From UBA4416 sp044238845 (GTDB lineage Bacteria; Bacteroidota; Bacteroidia; B-17B0; Aurantibacillaceae): DNA of 64,000 bases. The translations under genes and the position numbers were made by a program. Location of the stretch: the NCBI GenBank assembly GCA_044238845.1, contig JBIICN010000006.1, forward strand, positions 1 to 64,000, in the 5' to 3' direction. The notes beneath the pieces are model-generated. The model made no database searches and was not told where the DNA came from. It saw only the letters and a list, made by a program, of their open reading frames with translations. Shown in pieces: positions 55,396 through 64,000 of this stretch. Position 1 is the first letter of the stretch; each line of letters begins with the position of its first letter.

Positions 55396-56664
55396 ATGCC
55401 AAACGCTCAACAAAACAAAAACATTAATAAATTAATCATCGTAGCAGCTCTTGGATACTTTGTAGATATTTACGATTTATTATTGTTTGGCGTTGAACGT
55501 TTTGACAGCTTAAATGATATTTTACCCGAACAATATCCTGGTATTTCTGAATCAGTTAAAAAATCTTTAAATCTTATTTACGGAAAATTGCTTCTTAATT
55601 GGCAAATGGCAGGAATGTTATTTGGAGGAATTTTTTGGGGAATTTTAGGAGACAAAAAAGGAAGATTATCAGTTTTATTTGGTTCTATTTTAGTATACTC
55701 AATTGCCAATATTTTAAATGGCATGGTTCATAGTACCGATTCTTATATGGTATTGCGTTTTATTTCAGGCTTTGGCTTAGCTGGCGAATTAGGAGCAGGA
55801 ATTACTTTGGTAAGCGAAAGCATGAGTAAAGAACGTCGTGGTTATGGCACTATGATTGTGGCAACAGTTGGTGTATTTGGAGCAGTTGTAGCGGGCTTTA
55901 TGGGCGAAGTTATTACTAACTGGCGTTACTCTTTCTACTTAGGCGGAGGGATGGGATTAGCGTTATTACTACTTCGTATTGGTGTATTTGAATCAGGAAT
56001 GTTTCACGCTGTTAAATCTGAATCAAATATTAAAAAAGGAAATATATTACAACTTTTCGCAAATAGACATAGTATCACTAAATACCTTTGCATCATCTTT
56101 GTTACCGTTCCTGTTTGGTACGTCATGGGAACCTTGGTTTTATTTTCACCAGAATTAAGTGAATTAATGGGGCTGCCAGAAAAATCTATTTCAGCTGGAA
56201 AATCCATCATGTATGCTTACGCAGGAATTACTATTGGAGACATTGCTTCTGGTTTGATTAGCCAATTATTAAAATCTCGTAAAAAAGCCTTTGCTATTTT
56301 CTTATCATTAACAGTGTTAGGAGTGGTTTTATATTTCATGTATGGCGGAGTTTCAGTTGCGGTCTTCTACTCTATTGTTGCTTTTATAGGTTTTGCTACT
56401 GGCTATTGGGCTGTTTTTATCAGCTCTGCGTCCGAATTATTTGGCACTAATATCAGAGCAACGGCAACAACCACAGCTCCTAATTTTGTGAGAGCATCTA
56501 CCATTTTAATTTCATTATTATTAAGTTTAGTCATTTCTGTTTTAGATGTTGACAAATTATTAGCCACTAAAATTACAGGCGCCATTATTATTAGCCTTGG
56601 ATTTATTGCTCTGTATTTCTTAGAAGAAACCTTTGGTAAAGATTTAAATTATGTCGAAAAATAA
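55396..56664 (+). CDS. MFS transporter
   Basis: A 422-residue inner-membrane protein with 12 predicted helices and the loop 2-3 MFS motif (GILGDKKGRLSVLFG, about 88-102). The N-terminal LGYFVDIYDLLLFGVERF is typical of the metabolite/sugar:H+ symporter group; a charged Asp in helix 1 fits proton coupling. The substrate is unknown. It overlaps the CoA-binding protein gene by 14 bases, implying translational coupling. Confidence 0.93.
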   Translation: MPNAQQNKNINKLIIVAALGYFVDIYDLLLFGVERFDSLNDILPEQYPGISESVKKSLNLIYGKLLLNWQMAGMLFGGIFWGILGDKKGRLSVLFGSILVYSIANILNGMVHSTDSYMVLRFISGFGLAGELGAGITLVSESMSKERRGYGTMIVATVGVFGAVVAGFMGEVITNWRYSFYLGGGMGLALLLLRIGVFESGMFHAVKSESNIKKGNILQLFANRHSITKYLCIIFVTVPVWYVMGTLVLFSPELSELMGLPEKSISAGKSIMYAYAGITIGDIASGLISQLLKSRKKAFAIFLSLTVLGVVLYFMYGGVSVAVFYSIVAFIGFATGYWAVFISSASELFGTNIRATATTTAPNFVRASTILISLLLSLVISVLDVDKLLATKITGAIIISLGFIALYFLEETFGKDLNYVEK

Positions 56665-57019
56665 ACCCACGGTTGTTATTGGTGCTTCTCCTAATAGCGA
56701 TAGATATAGCTATAAAGCAACCATTAGTTTACAACAACATCAACAGCCGGTTTTTCCTATTGGTATTAGAAACGGACAAATAAATGGATTAGACATAATA
56801 ACTAATAAACCAGCTTTAGAAAATATTGATACCGTTACTTTATATGTAGGTCCAGATAATCAAAGTCCTTGGATTGATTATATTTTTTCTCTAAACCCAA
56901 AACGTATTATTTTTAATCCAGGAACCGAAAATCCAGAGTTTGAAGCATTAGCAGAAAGCAAAGGAATTGAAGCATTAGAAGCGTGTACGTTAGTTTTATT
57001 ATCTATTAATCAGTATTAA
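56651..57019 (+). CDS. CoA-binding protein (YccU-like)
   Basis: A 122-residue single Rossmann-fold domain of the CoA_binding_2 family. It starts with TVVIGASPNSDRYSYKA (nucleotide-binding loop) and has PVFPIG and IIFNPGTENPEF. The physiological role is unknown. The start codon lies within the end of the MFS gene. Confidence 0.9.
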   Translation: MSKNKPTVVIGASPNSDRYSYKATISLQQHQQPVFPIGIRNGQINGLDIITNKPALENIDTVTLYVGPDNQSPWIDYIFSLNPKRIIFNPGTENPEFEALAESKGIEALEACTLVLLSINQY

Positions 57020-57020
57020 T

Positions 57021-57046
57021 TGTCACGTTGAGCGGAGTCGAAACGT
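57021..57046. repeat. Dispersed palindromic repeat (gttgagcggagtcgaaac type)
   Basis: A copy of the element at 55341-55366 with compensating changes in both arms (cgtt / aacg instead of cact / agtg), which keeps the hairpin. It lies eight bases before the GNAT start codon. Confidence 0.75.
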
Positions 57047-57053
57047 TTTTCAT

Positions 57054-57518
57054 ATGATAACATTTACCACCAAATCCTTTAACGAATTAAATACTATTGA
57101 ACTTTATCAATTATTACAATTACGTTCTGAGGTTTTTGTGGTTGAACAAAACTGTCCTTATTTGGATATGGATGATAAAGACCAAAAATCATTTCATGTG
57201 CTTGGTTTCAACAATAGCAAATTAGTAGCCTGTACCAGATTAGTTCCAATTGGCGTTTCATATAACAAAGAGCCCTCCATTGGAAGAGTCGTTACTCACC
57301 CGTCGGTGCGCAGTTTAGGTTACGGTAAATTACTAATGGAATACAGTATTGCTGAAACAAAAAAACGTTTTAATTCCAATGTTATCGTTATTGGCGCTCA
57401 ATGCTACCTAGACAGATTTTACCAAAACCTAGGTTTTGTTCCCGAAGGAGAAATGTATTTAGAAGACAATATTCCTCACATGACAATGAGATTGTCACCG
57501 TCATTGCGATCCATCTAG
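57054..57518 (+). CDS. GNAT acetyltransferase, ElaA-like
   Basis: A 154-residue acetyltransferase of the ElaA type, with LYQLLQLRSEVFVVEQNCPYLDMDDKD in two adjoining segments at the start and the acetyl-CoA loop VTHPSVRSLGYGKLLM (about 83-98). The substrate is unknown. The last residues (SPSLRSI) and the stop codon are encoded by a dispersed repeat that begins at 57500, so the original C-terminus has been replaced. Confidence 0.88.
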   Translation: MITFTTKSFNELNTIELYQLLQLRSEVFVVEQNCPYLDMDDKDQKSFHVLGFNNSKLVACTRLVPIGVSYNKEPSIGRVVTHPSVRSLGYGKLLMEYSIAETKKRFNSNVIVIGAQCYLDRFYQNLGFVPEGEMYLEDNIPHMTMRLSPSLRSI

Positions 57519-57614
57519 TGCCTTAGAAGCAATCGGATACAATGCTTATTAAGCACAAACATCTTTTAACAAATCATTTTTGAGATTGCTTCGTCGTACC
57601 TCCTCGCAATGACG
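57500..57614. repeat. Two inverted copies of a gtcattgcga ... gaagcaatc repeat
   Basis: The left copy is 57500-57534 (gtcattgcga ... gaagcaatc). The right copy, reversed, is 57582-57614 (gagattgcttcgtcgtacct then cctcgcaatgac). The pair could fold into a large hairpin. The left copy includes the end of the GNAT frame. Confidence 0.75.
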
Positions 57615-57695
57615 GAAAAACAAAGGTTCCATAAAAAAGCTTTCACTTATTTACAGAACCATGTCAACAACAAACAAAAAAATTAACAAAAACCT

Positions 57696-57728
57696 TTTGT
57701 AAAATTACTATTTAATGTAGTATATTCG
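57696..57728 (+). promoter_or_regulatory. Promoter of the S24-type regulator gene
   Basis: TTTG (57696-57699), a 21-base spacer, and TATATTCG (57721-57728, seven of eight to TAnnTTTG) lie directly before the operator-like palindrome. Confidence 0.55.
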
Positions 57729-57745
57729 TGCTACAATTTGTAGCA
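57729..57745. promoter_or_regulatory. Operator-like palindrome for autoregulation
   Basis: TGCTACAA-T-TTGTAGCA is a perfect eight-base inverted repeat with one central base. It starts one base after the -7 element and ends 11 bases before the start codon, where a bound repressor would block initiation. Confidence 0.65.
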
Positions 57746-57755
57746 ATTTAAAATT

Positions 57756-58538
57756 ATGAGTAAAGTATTTAGTAATTTAAAGTATTTGCGTTTGCAAAAA
57801 GGCTTATCGCAAGAGCAATTAGCCGACAATTTAGGAATTACTCGTTCTCGCTTAGGCGCCTACGAAGAAAACCGAAATGAACCATCTATTGATTTATTAA
57901 TTGCCATTTCAGATTTTTTTCATGTGGCCGTTGATGCCTTAGTACGTGGCGATTTAAGCAAAACAAGTTTGGATGGCTTAATGAAAATTGGCAAAAACCG
58001 TATGTTATTCCCCGTTTTAATTGACGATGACGGAAGAGACATGGTGGAATTAGTGCCATTAAAAGCTAGCGCTGGTTATTTAAAAGGCTATGCTGATCCA
58101 GAATACATGGAGCGCTTACCTCGTATGAAATTACCTTTTTTACCAACTGGTAAACACAGAGCCTTCCCTATTAAAGGCGATAGCATGCCTCCAATTAAAG
58201 AAGGTTCTTTTGTTATTGCTAAATACTTGGAACGTTTAGAAGATGTAAAAAACGGACAAACGTACATTGTTGTTACTAAAGATGAAGGATTATCTTACAA
58301 ACGTATATTTAATTTAAATACAAAGAAAGGCACATTAGAATGTCATTCAGATAATAAAATGTATCAACCATACAAAGTAAACTTGAGAGACGTTGTAGAA
58401 CTTTGGGAATACACATGTAGCATTAACATGAGCGATTACAGAGAAGAGGAATTGAATGTTGGTAGTATTATGAATATGTTGCGAAATCTACAGGTAGAAA
58501 TGGAGGTGATTAAAAAGCAAGGAAAAAAATCTAATTAA
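57756..58538 (+). CDS. XRE-type helix-turn-helix regulator with S24/LexA-like peptidase domain
   Basis: A 260-residue repressor. The XRE helix-turn-helix is at about 8-62 (LSQEQLADNLGITRSRLGAYEENR). The C-terminal S24 domain (about 105-225) has a possible self-cleavage Ala-Gly (ASAGYLKGY), catalytic Ser in GDSMPP and catalytic Lys in GLSYKRIF, all in LexA order. It probably responds to DNA damage or another stress by self-cleavage and represses its own gene through the palindrome upstream. A C-terminal helix (about 235-260) may aid oligomerisation. No target genes adjoin it. Confidence 0.9.
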   Translation: MSKVFSNLKYLRLQKGLSQEQLADNLGITRSRLGAYEENRNEPSIDLLIAISDFFHVAVDALVRGDLSKTSLDGLMKIGKNRMLFPVLIDDDGRDMVELVPLKASAGYLKGYADPEYMERLPRMKLPFLPTGKHRAFPIKGDSMPPIKEGSFVIAKYLERLEDVKNGQTYIVVTKDEGLSYKRIFNLNTKKGTLECHSDNKMYQPYKVNLRDVVELWEYTCSINMSDYREEELNVGSIMNMLRNLQVEMEVIKKQGKKSN

Positions 58539-58653
58539 TATAATTTAATTTTAAAAATAGGAAGTTTATTAAACTAATATTATAAGAATGATTAAATAAT
58601 ATCTATTTAAACTAAGTCAGATATTGATGAAGAGAGTTAAAGGGTTTTATATT

Positions 58654-59172
58654 CTATCTTAATATTTCCCACAAAACAATACCTATACTAACAGATACAT
58701 TAAAGGAATGCTTAGTACCAAATTGAGGAATTTCTATACAAGCATCACTTTGATTAATTATTTCTTGGTCAACACCATAAACTTCATTACCAAAAACTAA
58801 AGCTAATGATTTATTAGGTTTTCGAAATTGATTAAGCATGATAGATTTTTTTGCTTGCTCAATACATGCAATAAAGAAATCTTTTGATTTTAAATCATCA
58901 AAAGCTTCTTGAGTAGTTTTAAAATATTTCCAGCTAACTGTTTCCGTTGCACCTAATGCTGTTTTTTCAATTTCTGGTTTTGGAGGAGTACCTGTAACTC
59001 CACATAAATAAATAGATTCAATTAAAAAAGCATCAGAGGTTCTAAAAGCAGAACCTACATTATTTAAACTTCTAATATTATCTAAAACCAATATGATTTT
59101 ATTTTTTTCGGTAGCCTTAAATTCCTCTGAACTTAAACGACCTAAATCATTCATACTAAGTTTTTCATTCAT
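58654..59172 (-). CDS. SpoU/TrmH family RNA 2'-O-methyltransferase
   Basis: A 172-residue SPOUT methyltransferase. It shows the three knot motifs: NIRSLNNVGSAFRTSDAFLI (motif 1), LVFGNEVYGVDQEIINQSD (motif 2) and IPQFGTKHSFNVSVSIGIVL (motif 3). It methylates a ribose in tRNA or rRNA; the target base is not evident from sequence. It follows sprA on the same strand. Confidence 0.92.
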   Translation of the reverse strand: MNEKLSMNDLGRLSSEEFKATEKNKIILVLDNIRSLNNVGSAFRTSDAFLIESIYLCGVTGTPPKPEIEKTALGATETVSWKYFKTTQEAFDDLKSKDFFIACIEQAKKSIMLNQFRKPNKSLALVFGNEVYGVDQEIINQSDACIEIPQFGTKHSFNVSVSIGIVLWEILR

Positions 59173-59247
59173 ATATCCTATGTTCTCGACACCCCTAGAA
59201 CTGACAAAACATTTTTTTGCCTCTTCAATCCCTTTTATGTCTCTTTA

Positions 59248-62200
59248 TTACTGTAAATTAAATCTTAAACTAAATCCAGCATTTGTATTTGCTGTTGGAA
59301 ATGAATTAGATGTTTGTGGTGTTGTTCTGATCCAATCATAAAACAATCTTAAATTAATCGCTTGAGTTAATTGATAATCTAAAGCAGTTTTTAAAGTAAT
59401 AATATTTTGTCCGCCAGTTGGAGTACTTGTTACTGGTTCCATTCTATGAATGGTTGTCATGTTTTTACGATATGATAAATCTAATTTAAAATTTAAATCA
59501 CTTTTTACTGGTTGACCTTTAATTTTAATAGCATTAATAACTAAATTAGGAAAACGATATCCTACACCAATGACATATTCTTGTCCTTTTGTTTCAATAA
59601 TTTGTGGTCCAGTAATATTTAAGTTAACGGTTTTATCTTTCTTAATTTCAAAGTTGGCTAATAATCCTGGTTTTTTAAATTTAAAATCAAACTTAATTAA
59701 TGGGCTAAATGCTTCAGTAATTGTAGCACCCTGTATTGTATATTTTGGATTAAAATTAGCCGTTTGTCCATTTACTCCTCCAACAGGAACCCTAGAGTCT
59801 CTGCCTTCAACATACAATAGATTGTTTGCATAACCACCGATATTGTATAATGCTCTATAGGAATGTCTTAAGGTTACTGATTGGAAATATTTTTTCATGA
59901 ATTTTAATTTCCCTAATCCATCCCAACTTACTGTCCAATTTGGCATCGGAATTTGTTTAAACATTTTATCGGTTCCAACTCCTTTTAATTTCTTACCTGT
60001 ATAGGTTTGATAAAAAGCACCAAGTAAAACATCTTGTTGTTTTAAATCATATCCATCAAATAATAAATTACCTGTTGCGTCAGTATATTCATGAATAGTT
60101 CTATCTTTTGAATAAGATAATTCTCTAGCTACATCTTGTCGTGTAGCTATAAATTCTTCAAATAATGCTGATTGACCATTTTTCACATTGCCTTTATCTT
60201 TAAAGGATTTTCCGAGAGTAAAAACACTAATACTATAATTTCCAGTATTATTTGGAGTTTCAAATAAATAACCTCTATTGCCATTATCAATTAACGAATC
60301 GCCTCCATACCTCACAAAGGTAGATTGATTTTGTCCAAATGTTTTAGTTCCATTTAATTCAATTTTCAAACTACCGTGCGGTTCAACATTAGCCCTATAG
60401 GTAATGTTTTTTGTCATAGTAGTGGTATAAGGCAAATTTTGATTTGAATTTTTTACCAGCCAATCATTATTTATGGCTTTTCGTAAAATACTATCATTTG
60501 AACCACTAATAAATCCAAAACCAGGTGCCATATTTTTACTTGGATCCATACCAACATATTGTGAACTAGGAAAGAATCCAGGTAAGCCAGTACCATTTGT
60601 TTGTTGATAAGACATAGATACTTGTTTTATCATCATAATACCTCTTGCTAAAAACTCAGCAATATCTTTACCCGGATTAGCATCTGCTTTTTTAGCAGAA
60701 TCTGCTGATGCCTTGCCTTTATCTGGTGTTTTAGTAGATGTTGTTTTAGATTTATTGGTTCCTCCGGTATTAATTTTTCTAAAATAAGGAATCTTATTAT
60801 ATAAAGTCATCATATTTAAAGTTCCATTTAAACTTTTTGTATTGGTATTTTGTATTGTATTACCAATTGCCTCTTGAGCAAATGGTCTTCGCGACCAAGT
60901 GTAGGTAGTACTATATTTAGCACTAGCATTTACAAAATCAAAAATGGGGATTTTATTAATAGGAATTTGATAATTTAAATTTGAACTATGACGGTAATTG
61001 ATTGTGGTACCTCCAGATAATAAATTTTGCTGAATGGTATCTTTCTCTTCTCTCGTATCAATTTTTCCTTGAGGTTCTAAAATTCGCCCTTCATTATTAG
61101 CCGTATAATCAAACTTCAAATTTTTTGTAATATTCCATTGCATATCATAATTACGAGTAATATTAAATATTTTATTAAACTGAGCTTGAGTAAAATTATC
61201 TGATACACCCGAATAAAAGCTTGTAATATCACGGTTTAATAATTCACTATAACTTCTATTCACATCCATATTAAACCCTAACCTACTTGGTAATGGTGTT
61301 ATATTGAAATCTTTCACCAAGGCCATCCATTTGTTATTCAATATTTTTGATTTAGTTTTCTTAAATGGAGTCCATGGTTTAGCGTTAATGGCATAGTTAT
61401 ATGATAAAGCACCTCTATATGTTTTAATAATACTATTTTCAATATTTACATTTCGCCTACTTACTTCATTATAAGCATAAGTAACCGAAAAATTAGCTAC
61501 ATCCCAAGGCATCGGTTTAGCACCATCTTTTTTAAATCCATCAATTCTAACATTTGAAAAATTATACCCTTTACGAATAGTAACATCTTGGGCATTTTTC
61601 TTAATCTGAGATTTTAATTCAGAATCAATATTTGGATTATCAATTTTAATATCTGGATCATAAGGGCTGTATTGTGGAGTAATTCTAGTTTGACCGTAAG
61701 CATAATAAATCGGCAAATTCACTTTCCATTTAACGGGGAAGAATTTACCTAACTGAAATGTAGATGCTGCATCCCATTGAAAGTTAGTTTCTCTGCTTCT
61801 TTCACTAATTTTCTTTTCAATACTTCCAAAAAATGGCTTACTATAGGTGGCCGCTAAAGAAACTTGCCCTAAATCAGCTAACTTAGCTTGCACACTTCCT
61901 GTTGTTGCCCAACCGCCTTTATTCACAAAATCAGTTAATCTTAATTCATTTACCCAAACTTCCACACATTTTGGTAATCCTCCATCGTCTTTTGGATTTC
62001 GTATACCAATCATCATACTTTTTATACTAGCTAAATTTGGATTACCCACAATGGTTATTTTATTATTACCATCGTTTTGTGTGTAAGGTTTTTGCATAGA
62101 TGCTAAGTCAATACCAGCACTACCATTACGATTTATTTTAGCAGAAGTAATTTTTTCAAAATCAATAACAAACTCATTATCTCCTGGCCAAACATTATAT

Positions 62201-64000
62201 TTATCGCCATCTGTATTTGGATCGTAATATCCTGGTTGAGTTAATTTAACAGGAATTTCATATTCATAATAGTTATTATTATAATCTGAACCTAAACGCA
62301 CAAATACAGTTACATCACCATCATTTAAAGGATCGATTCCTAATTTTTCGGCGTGCATAAACATTTTCATTTTACCAAATGAACGAACATCTAATTCTGT
62401 TGATTTAATAATTGCTCTACTATCTCCATCTTTTAAATTACATGCTCTTAATGATAAAGCTTGCTCATTTAATAATACTAAATTAGTTGTTTGAACATTT
62501 TGTTGCTGGTTAATACCAGGAGGTATGACATAGTTTACTGGTTTTTTTTGTCCATTTTCTTGAACACTTACAGCCGATACGTCAAATGTGGTAGTGTTAT
62601 CATCGTTAGCAATATATTCGCCTGGTTTTTGTAAATCAAAAGTATAACGTCTCCAGTCACTTCTTACTAACTCCATACGAGCAATACGACAAACAACTGG
62701 TTTATCAAAGCCTTTCATAAAAACACGCATAAAGCGTATTGAGTTAAACCCTTCGATTTGACCCACGGCTTTTTCGAATTCTGTTACTGGAACTTTAAAC
62801 TGATACCATTTCACATTTTTTTGAGTGTTGCCAATGGTAGCTGCGCCATCTAAAACGTTAACTATATAGTTTTGTCCAATATTATTTGGATTTAAATCTT
62901 GAGGTGAAATTTTAATTTTATATTGATAATAGTTTTCTGTTTCACTTAAAGTATTATCCTTATTTATATCTTCGATATTTGGGTTATTAGTTGCCGAACT
63001 AGGAATGTTTGCATCAGGGTATTGTGATTCAGTAGGAGAATTTCCTTCTGGTCCATTATATTTTTTATAACGTCTTAATGTATTTCCTTCAGCATCTGAT
63101 AATCCATCATAATCTGATCCTCTAAAAAAATGATATTTATCGGTACTAGGATCGTTAAGCGCTTCATCAACAAATGGGCTTCCTTGAAAAGGAGTTAAAT
63201 CTGCAATAAAACTTGGAAACTTTCTAACCTCTGCCGAATCGGGCAAACCATCATAACCTACATCTTGATAAGGTCTATCTGCGGGATCATTTACAAAAGA
63301 GTTAGCAATAGGGCTAATTAAGGGCGTTTTACCTATATTAGATTCGATAGTTGGCAAATTTGCATTAGTTCCAGATGGATTTCCAGGCAATCCATTTTCG
63401 TAAAGCATTTTTCCATCTTTTACAATATCTTCACTAATATTACCTAAGTTAATATACATTTCACCACTTGGTAAACTATTTTGATCCATATCTGGATAAG
63501 TTCCATTATTATAATCACTATTAAATGGATCCATCATCCAAAACTGAACATACTCAATATTTGCTGCCTGAAAATCATTAGTTTCTAAACGACGCATAAT
63601 ACCACCCCAACGAGTTTCAGGACTTGCCAATCTACCAGTTTTTGCTCCTGTTTTAATGATACCAGCACTAGTTGAAGTAGCATTAACATCATAGTTATAA
63701 GGGCCACGCTCACCAGGATAAAACGCTAAATCTAAAACCGACATCACAACAGGTTGACCATTGGCAGGAGTTTTACTAGGGAATAATTCCGTTTCTAACA
63801 CCTGACGCATAAAGTTGTTTGAGAAAGTAGCTTCAGGAATATTAGCTGGCTTTGTACTTGTATTTTGTTGTCCGTAAAATAATGGATCAATATTATACCA
63901 GTTAAATTGAGCCCTATTTTTACCAATATCAATATCATCATTTTTAGAAGCTTCTGGAAATAAAGAAGGTTGCCCTTGAGGAATACTTGCCATAAACCAC
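59248..64000 (-). CDS. sprA: T9SS translocon protein SprA, C-terminal part (cut by window edge)
   Basis: The frame is open to the end of the window (the visible part has more than 1580 residues) and has no start here; full SprA proteins are about 2400 residues. SprA is the giant 36-strand outer-membrane barrel through which T9SS cargo leaves the cell. Recognisable parts include DLAFYPGERGPYNYD, WGGIMRRLETNDFQAANIEY with MMDPF, and the C-terminal barrel ending FSLRFNLQ. A Lys/Ala/Thr-rich loop (around 60680-60760) is low complexity. It is the core partner of the T9SS cargos and accessory proteins elsewhere in the window. Confidence 0.95.
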   Translation of the reverse strand, partial: WFMASIPQGQPSLFPEASKNDDIDIGKNRAQFNWYNIDPLFYGQQNTSTKPANIPEATFSNNFMRQVLETELFPSKTPANGQPVVMSVLDLAFYPGERGPYNYDVNATSTSAGIIKTGAKTGRLASPETRWGGIMRRLETNDFQAANIEYVQFWMMDPFNSDYNNGTYPDMDQNSLPSGEMYINLGNISEDIVKDGKMLYENGLPGNPSGTNANLPTIESNIGKTPLISPIANSFVNDPADRPYQDVGYDGLPDSAEVRKFPSFIADLTPFQGSPFVDEALNDPSTDKYHFFRGSDYDGLSDAEGNTLRRYKKYNGPEGNSPTESQYPDANIPSSATNNPNIEDINKDNTLSETENYYQYKIKISPQDLNPNNIGQNYIVNVLDGAATIGNTQKNVKWYQFKVPVTEFEKAVGQIEGFNSIRFMRVFMKGFDKPVVCRIARMELVRSDWRRYTFDLQKPGEYIANDDNTTTFDVSAVSVQENGQKKPVNYVIPPGINQQQNVQTTNLVLLNEQALSLRACNLKDGDSRAIIKSTELDVRSFGKMKMFMHAEKLGIDPLNDGDVTVFVRLGSDYNNNYYEYEIPVKLTQPGYYDPNTDGDKYNVWPGDNEFVIDFEKITSAKINRNGSAGIDLASMQKPYTQNDGNNKITIVGNPNLASIKSMMIGIRNPKDDGGLPKCVEVWVNELRLTDFVNKGGWATTGSVQAKLADLGQVSLAATYSKPFFGSIEKKISERSRETNFQWDAASTFQLGKFFPVKWKVNLPIYYAYGQTRITPQYSPYDPDIKIDNPNIDSELKSQIKKNAQDVTIRKGYNFSNVRIDGFKKDGAKPMPWDVANFSVTYAYNEVSRRNVNIENSIIKTYRGALSYNYAINAKPWTPFKKTKSKILNNKWMALVKDFNITPLPSRLGFNMDVNRSYSELLNRDITSFYSGVSDNFTQAQFNKIFNITRNYDMQWNITKNLKFDYTANNEGRILEPQGKIDTREEKDTIQQNLLSGGTTINYRHSSNLNYQIPINKIPIFDFVNASAKYSTTYTWSRRPFAQEAIGNTIQNTNTKSLNGTLNMMTLYNKIPYFRKINTGGTNKSKTTSTKTPDKGKASADSAKKADANPGKDIAEFLARGIMMIKQVSMSYQQTNGTGLPGFFPSSQYVGMDPSKNMAPGFGFISGSNDSILRKAINNDWLVKNSNQNLPYTTTMTKNITYRANVEPHGSLKIELNGTKTFGQNQSTFVRYGGDSLIDNGNRGYLFETPNNTGNYSISVFTLGKSFKDKGNVKNGQSALFEEFIATRQDVARELSYSKDRTIHEYTDATGNLLFDGYDLKQQDVLLGAFYQTYTGKKLKGVGTDKMFKQIPMPNWTVSWDGLGKLKFMKKYFQSVTLRHSYRALYNIGGYANNLLYVEGRDSRVPVGGVNGQTANFNPKYTIQGATITEAFSPLIKFDFKFKKPGLLANFEIKKDKTVNLNITGPQIIETKGQEYVIGVGYRFPNLVINAIKIKGQPVKSDLNFKLDLSYRKNMTTIHRMEPVTSTPTGGQNIITLKTALDYQLTQAINLRLFYDWIRTTPQTSNSFPTANTNAGFSLRFNLQ

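Overview
The window is chromosomal DNA of a low-GC member of the Bacteroidota (class Bacteroidia; the order is not clear from sequence alone). The evidence is a type IX secretion system (T9SS: SprA, a PorP/SprF-like protein, a PorE-like OmpA protein, and type A and type B C-terminal sorting domains), the Bacteroidota-specific alternate GlmU, DUF2851 and DUF6155 proteins, and -7 promoter elements of the TAnnTTTG type. Core genes (lon, miaB, topA, aroC, rimM, manC-like, trmH-like) alternate with surface-protein genes. I saw no tRNA, rRNA, CRISPR array, prophage or complete insertion sequence.

Layout. 0-5 kb: a YqeY-like gene, a T9SS cargo gene behind a cobalamin riboswitch, then lon. 5-15 kb (minus strand): alternate GlmU, then a T9SS module of PorE-like OmpA protein, PorP/SprF-like protein, a short type-B cargo and a 1370-residue fibre-like protein. 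15-23 kb (minus): a long run of miaB, four-helix-bundle gene, sigma-54 activator, non-catalytic M16, cytochrome c, DUF2851, PspC and K+ channel. 23-38.6 kb: topA, small metabolic and hypothetical genes, a TetR/membrane-protein group, deoxyhypusine synthase-like gene, hutI, aroC, a symporter, a TRIC-like channel and rimM. Three gene-poor stretches here hold small frameshifted or stop-interrupted gene remnants. 39-54 kb (plus): the most unusual part, described next. 54-59 kb: GDP-mannose synthesis, MFS transporter, CoA-binding protein, GNAT, an S24-type repressor with a visible operator, and an RNA methyltransferase. 59-64 kb (minus): the 3' two thirds of sprA, cut by the window edge.

Candidate undescribed system (39-54 kb). 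A 74-residue peptide at 52678-52902 has a canonical double-glycine leader (hydrophobic residues at -4, -7 and -12 from the GG). It is followed by two almost identical 24-residue units, each with its own GG site and the motif PGEPIGGIVVKGGR. Directly downstream, past a terminator, lies a fusion of a degenerate C39-peptidase-like domain with an intact prolyl-4-hydroxylase domain (HxD...H plus Lys at +10). Upstream, two giant T9SS type-A surface proteins (1774 and 1558 residues) each carry PGQPIGGIIVKGGR in their C-terminal regions, which matches the peptide core at 12 of 14 positions. A sensor of the propeller-Y_Y_Y-SpoIIE phosphatase type sits between them and the peptide. My reading is a ribosomally made, proline-hydroxylated peptide family whose core copies a segment of the neighbouring surface proteins. 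The chemistry and purpose are inference.

Short dispersed palindromic repeats of several families lie between genes and also inside coding sequence (aroC, topA, the end of a GNAT gene). Many start codons were set at ATG rather than at an upstream in-frame TTG, on promoter, terminator and family-alignment grounds.
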